Assembly (NCBI GenBank): GCA_026873275.1
Contig: JANTUC010000017.1
Location: 1,054,001-1,118,000 of the forward strand
Direction of reading: 5' to 3'
DNA length: 64,000 nt
Source of the DNA: Pseudopithomyces maydicus
Lineage: Eukaryota > Ascomycota > Dothideomycetes > Pleosporales > Didymosphaeriaceae
Shown: one piece after another, positions 43,302 through 53,582 of the stretch
How the letters are laid out: each line of letters begins with the position of its first letter
Numbering within the stretch: the stretch's first letter is position 1
Translations under genes and position numbers: made by a program
Notes under the pieces: model-generated
Told to the model about the DNA's origin: nothing
The model's database searches: none
The model's input: the letters and a program-made list of their open reading frames with translations, nothing else

Positions 43302-44246
43302 TCACGCCTTATTCGCCCCAAAATTATCCACCGGCGCATACCCCTTCACCCCCTCCCAAAACCCCTCAATCCCCTCCACCGCTCTCGCACTCAACCCCCC
43401 TTCCCCAACCACCCCGCCGTCTCCCCAATCTGCTCCACGCGACTCGCCCCAAAAATAACCGCATCCCCCAGCTCCGCCTTGAGCTGCGAATTATACCCCA
43501 CCCACCTGTACGCCAACTCCGCCCTGCTGACCCCCTCCTCCTCCGCAACCTTCCCCCACTTCTCCAGACTCTCCCTCAACCCCTCTTTATTATACAGTCT
43601 CCCGTACAACCCCTCCGCAGCAAACCGCCCCTTCCCCGCATCCAAATCCTCCACCGTCTTCGTAAGAAACCCCCGCCAGCGGCGAATACGCATAGAACGC
43701 GATCCCCAGCTCCCGCAGCGTGGGGAACAGCAGCGTCTCCAGGTGCCGCGCAACAGGCGAGTAATTCCCCTGATACACAACCGGCCTCACCCACCCCTTC
43801 TCCTCGGCAATCTTGACAACCTCCCGCACCCCCTCCGCCGTAAAGTTCGACAGCCCGAACCTGCGAAAATACCCCTTGGCGTACGCATCGTTGACACCAC
43901 CCAGCGTCTCCTCAATCGGGATCGACGCGTCCGGCGCGTGCAGGTACAAGATATCGACCTGGTCGACCTGGAGCTGGGCGAGCGAGTCGGCGACGTCGGA
44001 GAGGACGGCGGCGCGCGTCGCGGTGCCGGGGGCGAAGCCGCCTTTGAGCTTGGTGTCGATGGTGAAGGAGGTGCGGAGGGGGAGGTGCCCGATGGCGGAT
44101 TCGGAGCCGGGGTACAGGCGTGCGGTGTCGATGGTGGTTACGCCGGAGGAGAGGAGGGCGGACAGCGCGGCGGTTTGCGAGGCGGGGGATTCGAAGGTCC
44201 CGCGGGGGAAGGCGGCGCCGCCGAAGATGGTTTTGATGGGGGTCAT
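43302..44246 (-). CDS. Aldo-keto reductase, AKR7-like (two frame breaks)
   Basis: ATG 44246 starts MTPIKTIFGGAAFPRG. The active-site set is visible: TIDTARLYPGSES (Asp and Tyr), TIDTKLKGGF (Lys) and DILYLHAPD (His), followed by FGLSNFTAEGV, PVVYQGNYSPVAR and FYAYSPLAGG. The frame changes at the five-C run 43670-43674 (two bases short, or one extra) into FLTKTVEDL, RFAAEGLYGRLYN and AVIFGASRVEQIGETAGWLG. It changes again at the six-C run 43395-43400 (one short) into a proper C-terminus ending APVDNFGANKA at 43302. Corrected length is 315 aa, typical for AKR7. These enzymes use NADPH to reduce aldehydes, including mycotoxin dialdehydes. It is cytosolic by default and convergent with the questin-oxidase-like gene. 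Confidence 0.85.
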
Positions 44247-46266
44247 GGTTGGGGTTGTGGTGGTGGGAGGTGGTCTGGGGGTGTTAGGGTTGGGATTGGG
44301 CTTGGGTGGTGGGGTTGGGAGAGGAGGGAGGGAGGGAATGAAGGGAGTTTATATGGTACATGTAGTTGTGCGGAGTGGAGCCGAGTTGGTGCGGTGGTAC
44401 AACAACGCACACAACAGCGGGGCTCGGGGATAGAGACGCGGTGTAGGACTCACCTATACAATCGTACCTGATGAGAATATGTGAATTGAGGCGTGCCCTC
44501 AATGTCGTTGACGTATGCCTACGTCTCCGTATGTATGTATATAAACTCTCAATCCAAAGCGTCTGCCCGATCCAAAGCCCACCGCGTACCTCCCCACTAT
44601 ATATATACACCCCTCCTCCAGCATGCTAACCCTCTACCGGTACATACATAACTAATCCCACCCATGCCGCAACCCCCTCCCCGATGTCCTCATCGCGCCC
44701 CACCCCTCACGCCGCCCCACACCAGCCCCTCTATCTCCGATACCTCCACAAGCGATCTAGTCCCGACGCGGCCTAGTCCTACACTCGGAGGGTGCGAAAA
44801 CATGTGCATTTTCTTGGCTTCGGCTCAGCAGGGCTAGCGCGGCTCGGATGTAGGCGCGCTGTGGTACGTACATATGTCCGATTGGGGGTTTGGGAGTTGG
44901 GGGTTGGACCGAGGTTTGGACCGAGGCTTGGGTGCGTGGATTTGTAACGGGTGTGGGAATGCGGCGTGGTGGTTTGTGGAATTTAGGTAATTTTGGATGG
45001 TTTTTCTGTTAGGGTGATTTGTGTGGTGAGGGAATTGGGAATTGGGGATGACAAAGGGGGGTTGATGATGGTGGGTTTTTCGTGAAGCGCGGAGGATATC
45101 ACCATGTGCGGATGGTCGTCAGCTATTTTGCACTGCGGAAGAGCATCAGCAGCGGGAGGGCGACCGTGAGTTTGGGCCATGCACGGCCTTTGTAAAGGTG
45201 ATCTTGTGAAGGGAAGACGCACTGGCCATGCGGGCGATTAGTGAACGAAGGCGTCATCGAAGAGGGACACAGGGCGCGAGGTGGTATTGCGAAGCGGGAG
45301 TGAAAATGATGCGAGTATACGTGATGCCACACTAGTTTAGGACATACTTCTTTCTCTAAGAGTTGTGTTTTCATTGGTTTGGTTAGCCTATTGCTACACC
45401 TTGTTTGGTTTCATGAAGTGACCGAATGGTTTTCAATTAATATCGTATGACCATAACCAGTCACCTAACCAGCCTGGGCGGTGGATAAGAAAATGGTAAA
45501 ACATGCACTACATGGTCAAAACGTAGTTATTAGGAAACATGTGAAAATAGAGATAGCCATGCTCGGAGCTTTTAGTAGAACAGATGACCTATCTAGTTGC
45601 GCTACGCTGCACGGACGGTGATATTGTGTGATTACAGCTTGATTATAGCTACCAGCACGTTCTTCAGCCCTCTTCCCCTTGTCATTGTCCCGTCCTTGTT
45701 TTGGGTGTCTTTTTTTGGTGCTACTGTCTATCACAGTTCACTTGCTAGAACCTTCGTGTCATCAAGCGTCCGTTGCTAGGAATTGGCCAATCACGAAGTT
45801 ACTGAGTGACAGCATACTATGCAGAAGTAAAATTCTCTGTACAGTGGTAGTTTAATTTTGGCAGGTGTACTATGTTTTTCTAGGCTTTCATCATGAAGGT
45901 ATTGTCCAATCCACTTTACCAAGAGTTATCCAAATTGGTAATAACTTCAACATTGGCAGTGACAGTGCGTAGGTCCATCCGCCTACCTGTGCACTGCGGG
46001 AGACGTGGTAAAAGCTCAACCACGTATTAATGAAACACGCAATGTCTGGAAAAGATCTTCTTTTGGGGACGATACACTTCTTCGCGTGATCGTATAGGTA
46101 ATGTCAAAGCTCTGACAGTCAGTCGTGTTACCCCGGAGACCTTTACAGTGACCGCAAGAGCCAGATACCGACGTAGGCTAGATATCACATTTAATGAGTC
46201 TTCAAGGTCATGAGTCCTCGCTGAGGAAGGTCAATGCGTAGCTGAAAGATAATGACTGAACTGTGG

Positions 46267-46274
46267 TATAAAAT
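46267..46274 (+). promoter_or_regulatory. TATA box of the 46410 gene
   Basis: TATAAAAT 143 bp upstream of ATG 46410, similar to the spacing in the 31-35 kb genes. Confidence 0.5.
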
Positions 46275-46300
46275 ACCTGGTCTTCTGCACAGCAACGCTT

Positions 46301-46390
46301 TCTCTTTGCATCAACCCACTATTCTCAGACTTTCAGATTTCATCCTTCTCTTTGAATCAACCTACTATTCTCCAACTTTCAGCCTTCACC
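46301..46390 (+). repeat. 46-bp direct duplication in the leader of the 46410 gene
   Basis: TCTCTTTGCATCAACCCACT at 46301 recurs as TCTCTTTGAATCAACCTACT at 46347, followed in both by ATTCTC-.ACTTTCAG. Confidence 0.75.
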
Positions 46391-46409
46391 CGAATAATTA
46401 TCAGGCAAC

Positions 46410-47597
46410 ATGCCCCGTTCCGATTATCACTATCTGCAGGTCGAGACGCCTTGTGTACTGTGCCCGATCAACTCAGGGCTTCACGAGACCGACGAAACTC
46501 TTTTGAAAGAGAATCTTCCGGACCTCCCAGACATCCTTGAATTATTCCGGGCCTGCAACTATGGCTTGGCTTTACGCCATGAATTGAGCAAGCTTCTCGA
46601 TGACATTGCCGGTTCACACCCTCCCAAGCGCCCAGAAAAGCATTCGTTCATCATGTATGTCTATGGCGTTCCATACAAAGACACTGAAATGGATCCCGCT
46701 TTGCTTGGTCGAGTCAAGGACCTTGGCGTACGGATGATTCGATTGCGAGACGTTTTGCAAAAGTGGAAAAGAGCCAGGTTCGATGATGCCGAGGTAATGA
46801 ACCGAATGAAAACCTGGTCGGAGAAATTCGCTTCAACGTTCAGACTTGTTGCAGACGGTTGCATCGACGACGAGCTTCGAGTAGCACTAGCAACCCGCGA
46901 CATAATCCTAGGATTCCTTCACATTGTTCTGGCCAACTACCCGAAAACAGAGGACGGATTTCAAATACATGAATGTGATGAACATCAGCCGCCGCAGCCC
47001 ATAGAGCTCAATCTTGAGGATCATGCTCGATTCAGGCTGGGCCATTACTTCATGTATATCTGTTACGAAGTATATTACTGGCTTTTAGGAACAAAGAGTC
47101 CTCTCTTCCACCAACAATTCGTGGATGAACTTTCGAAGTCTGACAACCTCTCTGAACATCTGTCCCATTCCCGACAGCACCTTATTCCGGCAGTTGCCAA
47201 CCAAGCCGAAGATTGCATTCGCCAATACGACAGGTGGTTAATCCCTTTACTGGCATTTTGGAAACCTCTGAACGAATTAAATGTCAATTACGGCAATACA
47301 AGGATCTGGGCCAACGAGAAAGCTACCCTATGGGGCCTGATCGAAGGTTGCCGCGTCGAGTTGAACGGCCGCTATGAACCCCATATGAAAACGCTCAATG
47401 ATCTGTGGGCCCTTGCCAAGTCATCTGGAGTAATAGTTGATGAGGGAAAGGTTGATCGAGCTCTGGCGCACCTGGAATTCTTTGGTTCCAAGATTGATCA
47501 GGCGGAGGGTGATGATCCGGCGGCCCAGAGTTTCCGCAATCGTCTCAGAGGAATCCCAATCGAGTTCCCGACTAGACAGCATAGAACGAGCTTGTAA
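46410..47597 (+). CDS. Orphan protein, 395 aa, with N-terminal CxxC
   Basis: A single exon from ATG 46410. The N-terminus MPRSDYHYLQVETPCVLC carries one CxxC (C15, C18) like half a module of the 31-38 kb family, then LLKENLPDLPDILELF. The rest is predicted mostly helical: YVYGVPYKDTEMDPALLGRV, ARFRLGHYFMYICYEVYYWL, QHLIPAVANQAEDCIRQYDR, ELNVNYGNTRIWANEKATLW. The GHYFMYICYEVYYWLLGTKS segment followed by QAEDCIRQ is vaguely reminiscent of the middle region of fungal Zn2Cys6 regulators, but no DNA-binding domain is present. Function unknown. Its TATA box and duplicated leader resemble the Cys-module genes. Confidence 0.65.
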   Translation: MPRSDYHYLQVETPCVLCPINSGLHETDETLLKENLPDLPDILELFRACNYGLALRHELSKLLDDIAGSHPPKRPEKHSFIMYVYGVPYKDTEMDPALLGRVKDLGVRMIRLRDVLQKWKRARFDDAEVMNRMKTWSEKFASTFRLVADGCIDDELRVALATRDIILGFLHIVLANYPKTEDGFQIHECDEHQPPQPIELNLEDHARFRLGHYFMYICYEVYYWLLGTKSPLFHQQFVDELSKSDNLSEHLSHSRQHLIPAVANQAEDCIRQYDRWLIPLLAFWKPLNELNVNYGNTRIWANEKATLWGLIEGCRVELNGRYEPHMKTLNDLWALAKSSGVIVDEGKVDRALAHLEFFGSKIDQAEGDDPAAQSFRNRLRGIPIEFPTRQHRTSL

Positions 47598-47905
47598 AGG
47601 TCACTCAAACACCATACAACGGGAAACCAAGCGTCTTAAGGGATGTGTATGCGTGGTTCATTGGGTAAGGGTAGGGGCTGTTTCTTTTCTTCTTTGATAA
47701 TCCATGTAGTATTTGCTTAGTAGATAGATATACAATAAAAATCTTTGGATTTTGGGCTTTTTGACCAAAATCACCCGGCGTTCTACTTGTTGCCCCAATA
47801 TGTGAAAATCTTCGATGTGGATCAAGAGGGATCACTATATAGCTGCCCTCGCTGCATACAACTATTGTTTTTTCTTTTATATTTCGGTATTATTTCGCAA
47901 TTTAC

Positions 47906-48373
47906 TCATCGTAATCGTTGATTAAATTGATGATAGAAACTCTCAAGTATGGTGGCTGTTGACATAATTTGGGTAGACGCTTGAAACATCGACGAAATGC
48001 CGAAAGACTGGGAAGCCACTCTTGGTTTAATATTCAAATCATCTTCCTGGATTGTATGTGTATGGCCATGTGAGCGAATGAACGGTCCGTGAAGGTACGG
48101 TGCAACAGTTCGAAACATATGACTCATAAGATCACAGAACCCACGGCCCACGGATAGCATTGCGACCAATTGTGAGAGATCACACCCCGTGAGGGGACTG
48201 CGTTTGTTGACTCTTAAAACAATCACTGAAACAGAGTACATGTGATTTAAAAGAGTCTGGCAGTGACCATAGCGTAGCTGGCTCTTCTCGGGTATATAAA
48301 CCTCTTCCGTGCGGTGAGCAGAGGTTAGATCTCTATTGCACACTTCAGAACTTATTTTCTTTACGGAATTCAT
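47906..48373 (-). pseudogene. Degenerate or partial ORF related in style to the flanking orphan proteins
   Basis: From ATG 48373 a 155-aa frame reads MNSVKKISSEVCNRDLTSAH, then RYGHCQTLLNHMYSVSVIVL and LTGCDLSQLVAMLSVGRGFC. The GHxxLxHxxxxxxxxL pattern followed by a Cys-containing helix resembles GHYFMYICYEVYYWL in the 46410 protein and GQHLLLHVWGKIFLHL in the 48428 protein. Its ATG lies only 55 bp from the divergent ATG at 48428, and the TATA box of that gene lies inside it, so it is unlikely to be an intact independent gene. A fragment of an older inverted copy is the favoured reading; a chance ORF is possible. Confidence 0.3.
48293..48300 (+). promoter_or_regulatory. TATA box of the 48428 gene
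   Basis: TATATAAA 135 bp upstream of ATG 48428. Confidence 0.5.
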
Positions 48374-48427
48374 CAGCTCCTCAGTGACCCCCAAAGAACG
48401 AGCTTTTTCATTACCCTACAAGTCATC

Positions 48428-49491
48428 ATGTCGGCTTGGAACCACCAAATTTCGACTGGCCTTTCCGAGACAGAGAAGCAACTAGTGCCCGAAAACGTTA
48501 AGGGCATATTGGATATCTTGCTCCTAGCGGAAATCTGCGAGTTCTATGTTTCTCTGCCGAGTGACCGGGATATCTCCGAAGCCCAAATACAAGAACTCGA
48601 AAGAGCCTTTGCAAAGATTGATCGCGAAAGGGAATCGTCACTGTCACTGGCCGTTTTCAACGCGATTTCCATGAATTTTGCTTAAAGCCAATCCTTAGAT
48701 CGGACGAGCTACAAGTAATTCGAGCCCTGTCTGTGAAAATTCTTTCGAAGCTTGGGAGTTGGCGAGCTAAGAAGCACGAACGAAATCCAGAGCCAACCCC
48801 ACAGAACGATTCTTCGGATGCCTGCCTCGGTCCAAGGGGATACCCCAAGCGCGAACACCATGGCTATTCAAACGTTTTCCGGTATATTGAGGATAAAATC
48901 AATTTTTCGATGAACGTCATTGTCATGTCTCTCGACGTTGACCTCTTCATATGGGCCAAAACAAATTTAACCGTTCTACGGTTGTCAATGATGGCTGTTG
49001 CAGACGTGGACGAAACGATTCGAAATCACAAGTCTGGTCAACTCTGGCGACGAGAGAGCTTCAAAGAAACCATGCAGACACTTCTTGGGCCTCTGTTGGA
49101 TATGCACACAAAGTTTGGTGTGCTCAACTACCTTGAGCTTGATGAAAGGTTCAAGGGACAACACCTATTGCTCCATGTATGGGGGAAGATCTTCCTTCAT
49201 TTATCATGCTTTGAGATTATTTTGTCGAAGGCGATCGATGCCGGGCTTATTGACAGGGAAGAGGCCCGGAAACTAGCGGGGGTGTTGGTGAAGTATGGAT
49301 TCGATCCAGGGGCATATGCTGGAAATTCAGATAAGTTGCCTAGAATTACCAAGGAAAAATGTCAGGAAGATTTTGATGTGAGCGGTATGAGCTTTCCACT
49401 CCCTCGGGCAATGTTCACCGCAGCTGTGGCAGACCAATTGGCAGGTTTTCGGCGAACTATGCGAGAAGATTGGGAACTTTTGAGGGGATAG
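48428..49491 (+). CDS. Orphan helical protein (frame break)
   Basis: From ATG 48428 the first frame (MSAWNHQISTGLSETEKQLV ... SLSLAVFNAIS) runs 84 codons and then stops. The adjoining frame continues without a break from HEFCLKPILRSDELQVIRAL through NVIVMSLDVDLFIWAKTNLT and LELDERFKGQHLLLHVWGKI to the stop at 49491. The switch falls at TTTCC (48666-48670); one missing base fits, giving about 354 aa. No intron signals span the point. No domain recognised. The helical character and promoter layout resemble the 46410 gene upstream in the same orientation, so they may be distant duplicates. Confidence 0.55.
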
Positions 49492-49895
49492 TGAGCAACG
49501 GTTGTATAGTGGATCGGATAATGGATTTATTATAGCATGAATGTAATACATCTTCATATTCACACAACTGTTATGTGTTGTAAGCATTCCGTAATCTAGC
49601 ATCGTATTTTTATCGTGTATACATGTATCCTCAATTAAGGTTACCCTCGCATGTTTGGTCAACTTTTCGGTACTCATTGCCGATGAATTCGATGCGTCTC
49701 ATTTGCTTTTGGCTGACTTGCCCTTGGCGGGGATCAACATGACCAGTATAGGTTCTCATAACGATGATTGAGTAATGACTTGAGTCCTAATGATACAATA
49801 TAAACCTTCAATTTCCGCCTTCCTGATTCTATCCTTAATCCTACCTATCATACATCTAACGCAAGCTACACACGATGCAACCAACATTGTCACAG
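49492..49895. other. Intergenic (3' flanks)
   Basis: Lies between convergent genes. Nothing recognised. Confidence 0.55.
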
Positions 49896-51674
49896 TCAAA
49901 GCGGCGCAATTCGTGGCAAAGGCTTATTCTTCACCTCGTCAAAGGTCAACCTTCTCTCCCGCCCAAGTACCGCCCCAACAATCCCTTCTGATTTCTTTCC
50001 TGCATCTTCGCTGTGTAATTTTCGTGTGGTTGCTATTCTTCCTGCTGCTTTCGCCGGAACTGGCGGTCGTACTTGCTCATCTGATCGCACCTTCCTCACA
50101 CGAACACGTTGGTCACCATGCCCCTCGCTCTCACTGTCCCTCCTATGCTCGACTTTAGAGGCAGATCCGGAATCGAGTTTTCGAAATACTCCTCCCGAAG
50201 ATTCGCTCCCACCATCCACACTATCTCTCGTCTGTGATCCATCCACATCGCTCCTGCCAGCCTTCCACATCCCTTCCACCTTCCTTTCTGGTGCGGAAAC
50301 CCGTCTCGCATGCACTTTCCTCCCTTCCAGACCCCACGGAACCCCATTTTCGTCTCTACGCCACGCCATCATTCTTTCTACATCTTCTCCTCGTCTTGAC
50401 CCCTTATCTGGACTGGCACTCTCACTTCTTTCACTCGTACTCACACTCGCACTCCCCGCCGGTATCACCCCACTCAGCCGGTGCGGCCTCGTCAGACTAA
50501 TGGAAGACCTGGAGTACCGCGTTCGATACTGTGATCCCTGCATTCCAACGAAGCTCCCATTTCGAGAAGCTAGAGATGGAGGTCCGAGAGGGGAGGGATG
50601 AACGGCGCGCCAGGCGGAAGGAGCGTATTGCGCTGGAGGTAAGTACACAGTTGGAAGTCGAGAGGGGAGTGGTAGATGAGGTGTGGATCTTGAGAGCGAG
50701 GGGTTGAAGAGTGGTGGGTGAAGATCGACCGAGGGAATTCGCTGGGGAGGGCGTGCGTTGGAATTCAGGATTTCGAGACAGAGCGAGCGGACTGGGTCAG
50801 TGGATAGTATGGTGGAGGTGGGCATCGGGGCGGGAGGACCCATATCCATTGATGTGATACTGCGGTGAGTGGAAAAAGAAGGGCGTACTCGATAGCGGTG
50901 CTCTGATGCTGTTGACGTGCTGCGTGAAGGAGAGGCTCTACGTGAAGCATCGATTGTGGCACTTGTCTTGGAACCCGGTTTACAACTCAGAAAATGTGCT
51001 TCGAAAGGTCGGCTTACAGTGCAGAGAGCCGCGAACAAAGCACATGATGCTATTCTGATTTTGAATTAGCACTGCTAACGTCCATCGTCCAGGTATACAT
51101 ACAATGCCACCATGGAAAACGAAATTCCGACCCTCTCAACCATACACGTCTTTCCTCCCTGCCAGTTACTCGTCTCATTTCCCTCAAGTAAACACATCGG
51201 TCTCCGCGCAACGATAATCATATTCCATCCCCCAGTCAGCAACCACAACACACATAAGCTGGCCGCGAACCGCACAGCTACATACGATGTCGTTTTATCG
51301 CCTACCAGATTCCCTCCCTGATGCTTCCATATGATTTGTTTCATAGCAAAGATGTTGTGCAGAATGATATAAATCATGGTAGAAAAAGCCTCGTTCGCCA
51401 TCAGTATCTACTGCTATTCCACAAAGTTTCATAAACTTACAGAAAGCAGAATCATTATATCCGCCACAAAGCTCATGCCATCACTTGAATCCTGAACACT
51501 GACCCATATCTGCGTACATATACACAGCACCGAGCTCAAAAGCAGAACGTACAAGATCGCTTTGATCCCAACGAGCGTCCATTCGCGACGAGAATACTGG
51601 TTCCGGATCCCACGGAGCGTTCCTTTGGAGGCTTCAAGCTTCTCAGCGACATCGATACTGGACGAGCCGGCCAT
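49896..51674 (-). CDS. Four-TM membrane protein with long disordered C-terminal tail
   Basis: Three exons (51441-51674, 51103-51389, 49896-51054) with introns of 51 nt (GTAAGT..ACGAG) and 47 nt (GTATGT..ATCAG) give 559 aa; phases are consistent. TM segments: VGIKAILYVLLLSSVLCICT, a second across the first splice (FVADIMILLS-AFSTMIYIIL), AVRFAASLCVLWLLTGGWNM, and a fourth across the second splice (ISFSMVAL-IASCALFAALC). The topology (short N-terminus, four closely spaced TMs by residue about 190) resembles MARVEL/Sur7-like tetraspan proteins, but no diagnostic motif is seen. The remaining 360 residues are Ser/Arg/Pro-rich with many basic-Ser motifs (SRRASPSRSTS, RRVSAPERK), suggesting a phosphorylated cytosolic tail. 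Confidence 0.75.
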
Positions 51675-52514
51675 CAGGTGACGGGAAAAAAGCGATGGGT
51701 TGACGAACAATCATGCAGCGTGGAAGGGAATCGTGAAAGTGCAACCGGTGGGGACGCTCATTTCGAAGGAATGTAACATGCTGAGAACGAGGAATGCGGC
51801 TCCTGTAAGCTAGGTAGTCGTCGTATCCGGTGCCTGGTTGTTAGGGTGGTACCGGTGCGAATTGAGGCTGAAGGCGGGTCTCTGACCTGTGGCGTCTCAG
51901 GTGGAGGGGCGGCGGTAGCGCGACATGGTGATGTCCGGAAAGGCGGAATTCGAGATGGGTGACGTATGCAAGGGATAGGATTTATGTTGGGGCCAAGGGA
52001 GGTTAGAGGTTTGGAGTAGAGGGTAGAGATTCGGTGGTATAAAACATCTTCGTGGTTTCGCATTGACACTAGCTCTATGTCTTCCTCCAACTCCCGTACT
52101 AATCCCTCATACTAATGTCTCCGCATTGATATTCAGCCCCGTGGGGAGCTGCTAAGCGCGTCCTAGAAATCGCATCGTGCATTCCAAACTCCTGGAGACG
52201 GCCCGGCATTTCTCCCTTCTCTTCATTATGCCGAGCAACTTAGGCGCCGACCCATGCCCTTGCTTCCGACCTCCCATGCAACCTTCCTTGCGTGTAATGC
52301 TATTGGTCCGATGTTCGTGCATCCGAATCGCTCAGAACGCAGCAATACTCCCACCAAGATGCAACGCTAAGTACTACTTCGCCTCGAGCACTCACTCAGT
52401 GGCGCAGCTCTGGCATCAGCAGTAATCCAATACCTGCCAAAAACAAAAGCTCATGACCTCAGTCCCACAGAATAAAAAAAACGCTAACCAGCGCATCCAT
52501 CCCACCCCAACCCC
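51675..52514. other. Intergenic
   Basis: Upstream of the four-TM gene. A minus-strand ORF at 51758-52090 lacks an ATG at its start and shows no motif. Nothing else recognised. Confidence 0.5.
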
Positions 52515-53282
52515 TCAAACAATTAACAACAAAACCAGCATAAGAATCAGCACAAAGATCAACACCGCAATACAGCAGCTCGACCACCGATCCTCATTCT
52601 TCCTGATAATGTGCCCCACTTTCTTCATCCCCGTCTGCAGCTTCCCGCCCACCCGATCCGCCACATTATCCACATCCTCCAGCAACTCCCCCTGCTCCTC
52701 CAACTCCCTCCCCATATCATCCGCCTGCTGCCTCAAGTTCCCCACCGTCCTAAACACCCCATCCAGCTGCTCATCCTGCTCCTGCATCATCTCCACCTGC
52801 CTCTCCTGCTCAAACCGCGCATACCCATCCTCCTCGTCCTCGTCCTCGAACGCGTCCGGGTCGGGCAAGCTCGCCTGCGCGTCCTGCACCGTGCGCCGCA
52901 GCTCCGCACGCATCGTGTCGATCTCGGCGCCGACGTCGCGGACGAGGGCGCGTCGCCGCGATACCTCGTCGACGTCGAGCCCGAAGCGGTACGGGTCGTG
53001 CTCGATTGCTTTGACGCTTTCGATGAGGTCTTCGAGGTCGGTCGTGAGGTCTTGCAGCACGGATTCGAGCTCGGAGCGGGCTTCGAGGAGTTCGGGGGAG
53101 GAGGCGGAGGAGGCGGAGGAGCGGATGCGGCGGTAGGAGGAGAAGAGGGGGCGCGTGGTGGAGAGGGTGGAGAGGACGTCGCTGGGGGTGTTAGATGTGT
53201 GGTGAATGGGTGGGTGGATGGGGGGCGTTACGTACGCTTGGACTTGGAGGAAGGGGTCCTCGGAGGTGGAGGTGGACATCAT
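52515..53282 (-). CDS. tlg1: Syntaxin-6/Tlg1-type Qc-SNARE
   Basis: Exons 53236-53282 and 52515-53181 with a 54-nt intron (GTACGT..CCCCAG) give 237 aa. Start at tandem ATGs 53282/53279 (MMSTSTSEDPFLQVQ). After splicing the N-terminus reads EDPFLQVQADVLSTLSTTRP, the syntaxin-6 N-domain beginning. YRRIRSS, ARSELESVLQDLTTDLEDLI and SVKAIEHDPYRFGLDVDEVS complete that three-helix domain. The SNARE helix is QDEQLDGVFRTVGNLRQQAD through ELEEQGELLEDVDNVADRVG, and residues about 215-237 form the C-terminal anchor (CIAVLIFVLILMLVLLL). Tlg1 mediates endosome-to-trans-Golgi vesicle fusion. An acidic insert (DAFEDEDEEDG) precedes the SNARE motif. Confidence 0.88.
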   Translation of the reverse strand: MMSTSTSEDPFLQVQAYVTPPIHPPIHHTSNTPSDVLSTLSTTRPLFSSYRRIRSSASSASSPELLEARSELESVLQDLTTDLEDLIESVKAIEHDPYRFGLDVDEVSRRRALVRDVGAEIDTMRAELRRTVQDAQASLPDPDAFEDEDEEDGYARFEQERQVEMMQEQDEQLDGVFRTVGNLRQQADDMGRELEEQGELLEDVDNVADRVGGKLQTGMKKVGHIIRKNEDRWSSCCIAVLIFVLILMLVLLLIV

Positions 53283-53582
53283 GGTGAGGTTTGGATGTAG
53301 TTCAGCTTGGATACGAAGGTAGTGTTCGAAATAATGTGTTTCGTTGCGCGAGTGTTGATTTAGAGTGTATAAGCCATGACCGTCCACAGCTCAACCCCAT
53401 AGACTACAAGCCACACCAGCTGCCGCACAGACCACATCGGCGTTTCCCCAAACCTCACCCCGACCTCCCCTCCCACCACTTTCCCAATCCGGCAAAATCA
53501 CACACCCACCAATTGTGCGTCCAAATCTTTTCATACCCCAACCCCAGGTGAACCAAGGTGAACGAAAGTAAACAAGACCGCC
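53283..53582. promoter_or_regulatory. Divergent promoter between the SNARE and methyltransferase genes
   Basis: 300 bp between divergent ATGs. No TATA box noticed. Confidence 0.45.

Larger units (their letters stand above)
44247..46409. other. Intergenic, 2.2 kb
   Basis: No gene supported. The AKR upstream region is GC-rich; 44850-46250 is featureless. The right end has a TATA box (46267) and a duplicated leader (46301-46390). Confidence 0.5.
47598..48427. other. Region between two orphan genes, containing an antisense ORF
   Basis: Contains the minus-strand ORF described separately and, near its right end, the TATA box of the 48428 gene. Confidence 0.5.

Noticed and set aside
51758..52090. 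110-codon minus-strand ORF as an extra 5' exon of the four-TM gene
   Set aside because: It starts at TTG rather than ATG, is Pro/Arg/Thr-rich, and no splice joins it in phase to the ATG exon at 51674, which is complete by itself.
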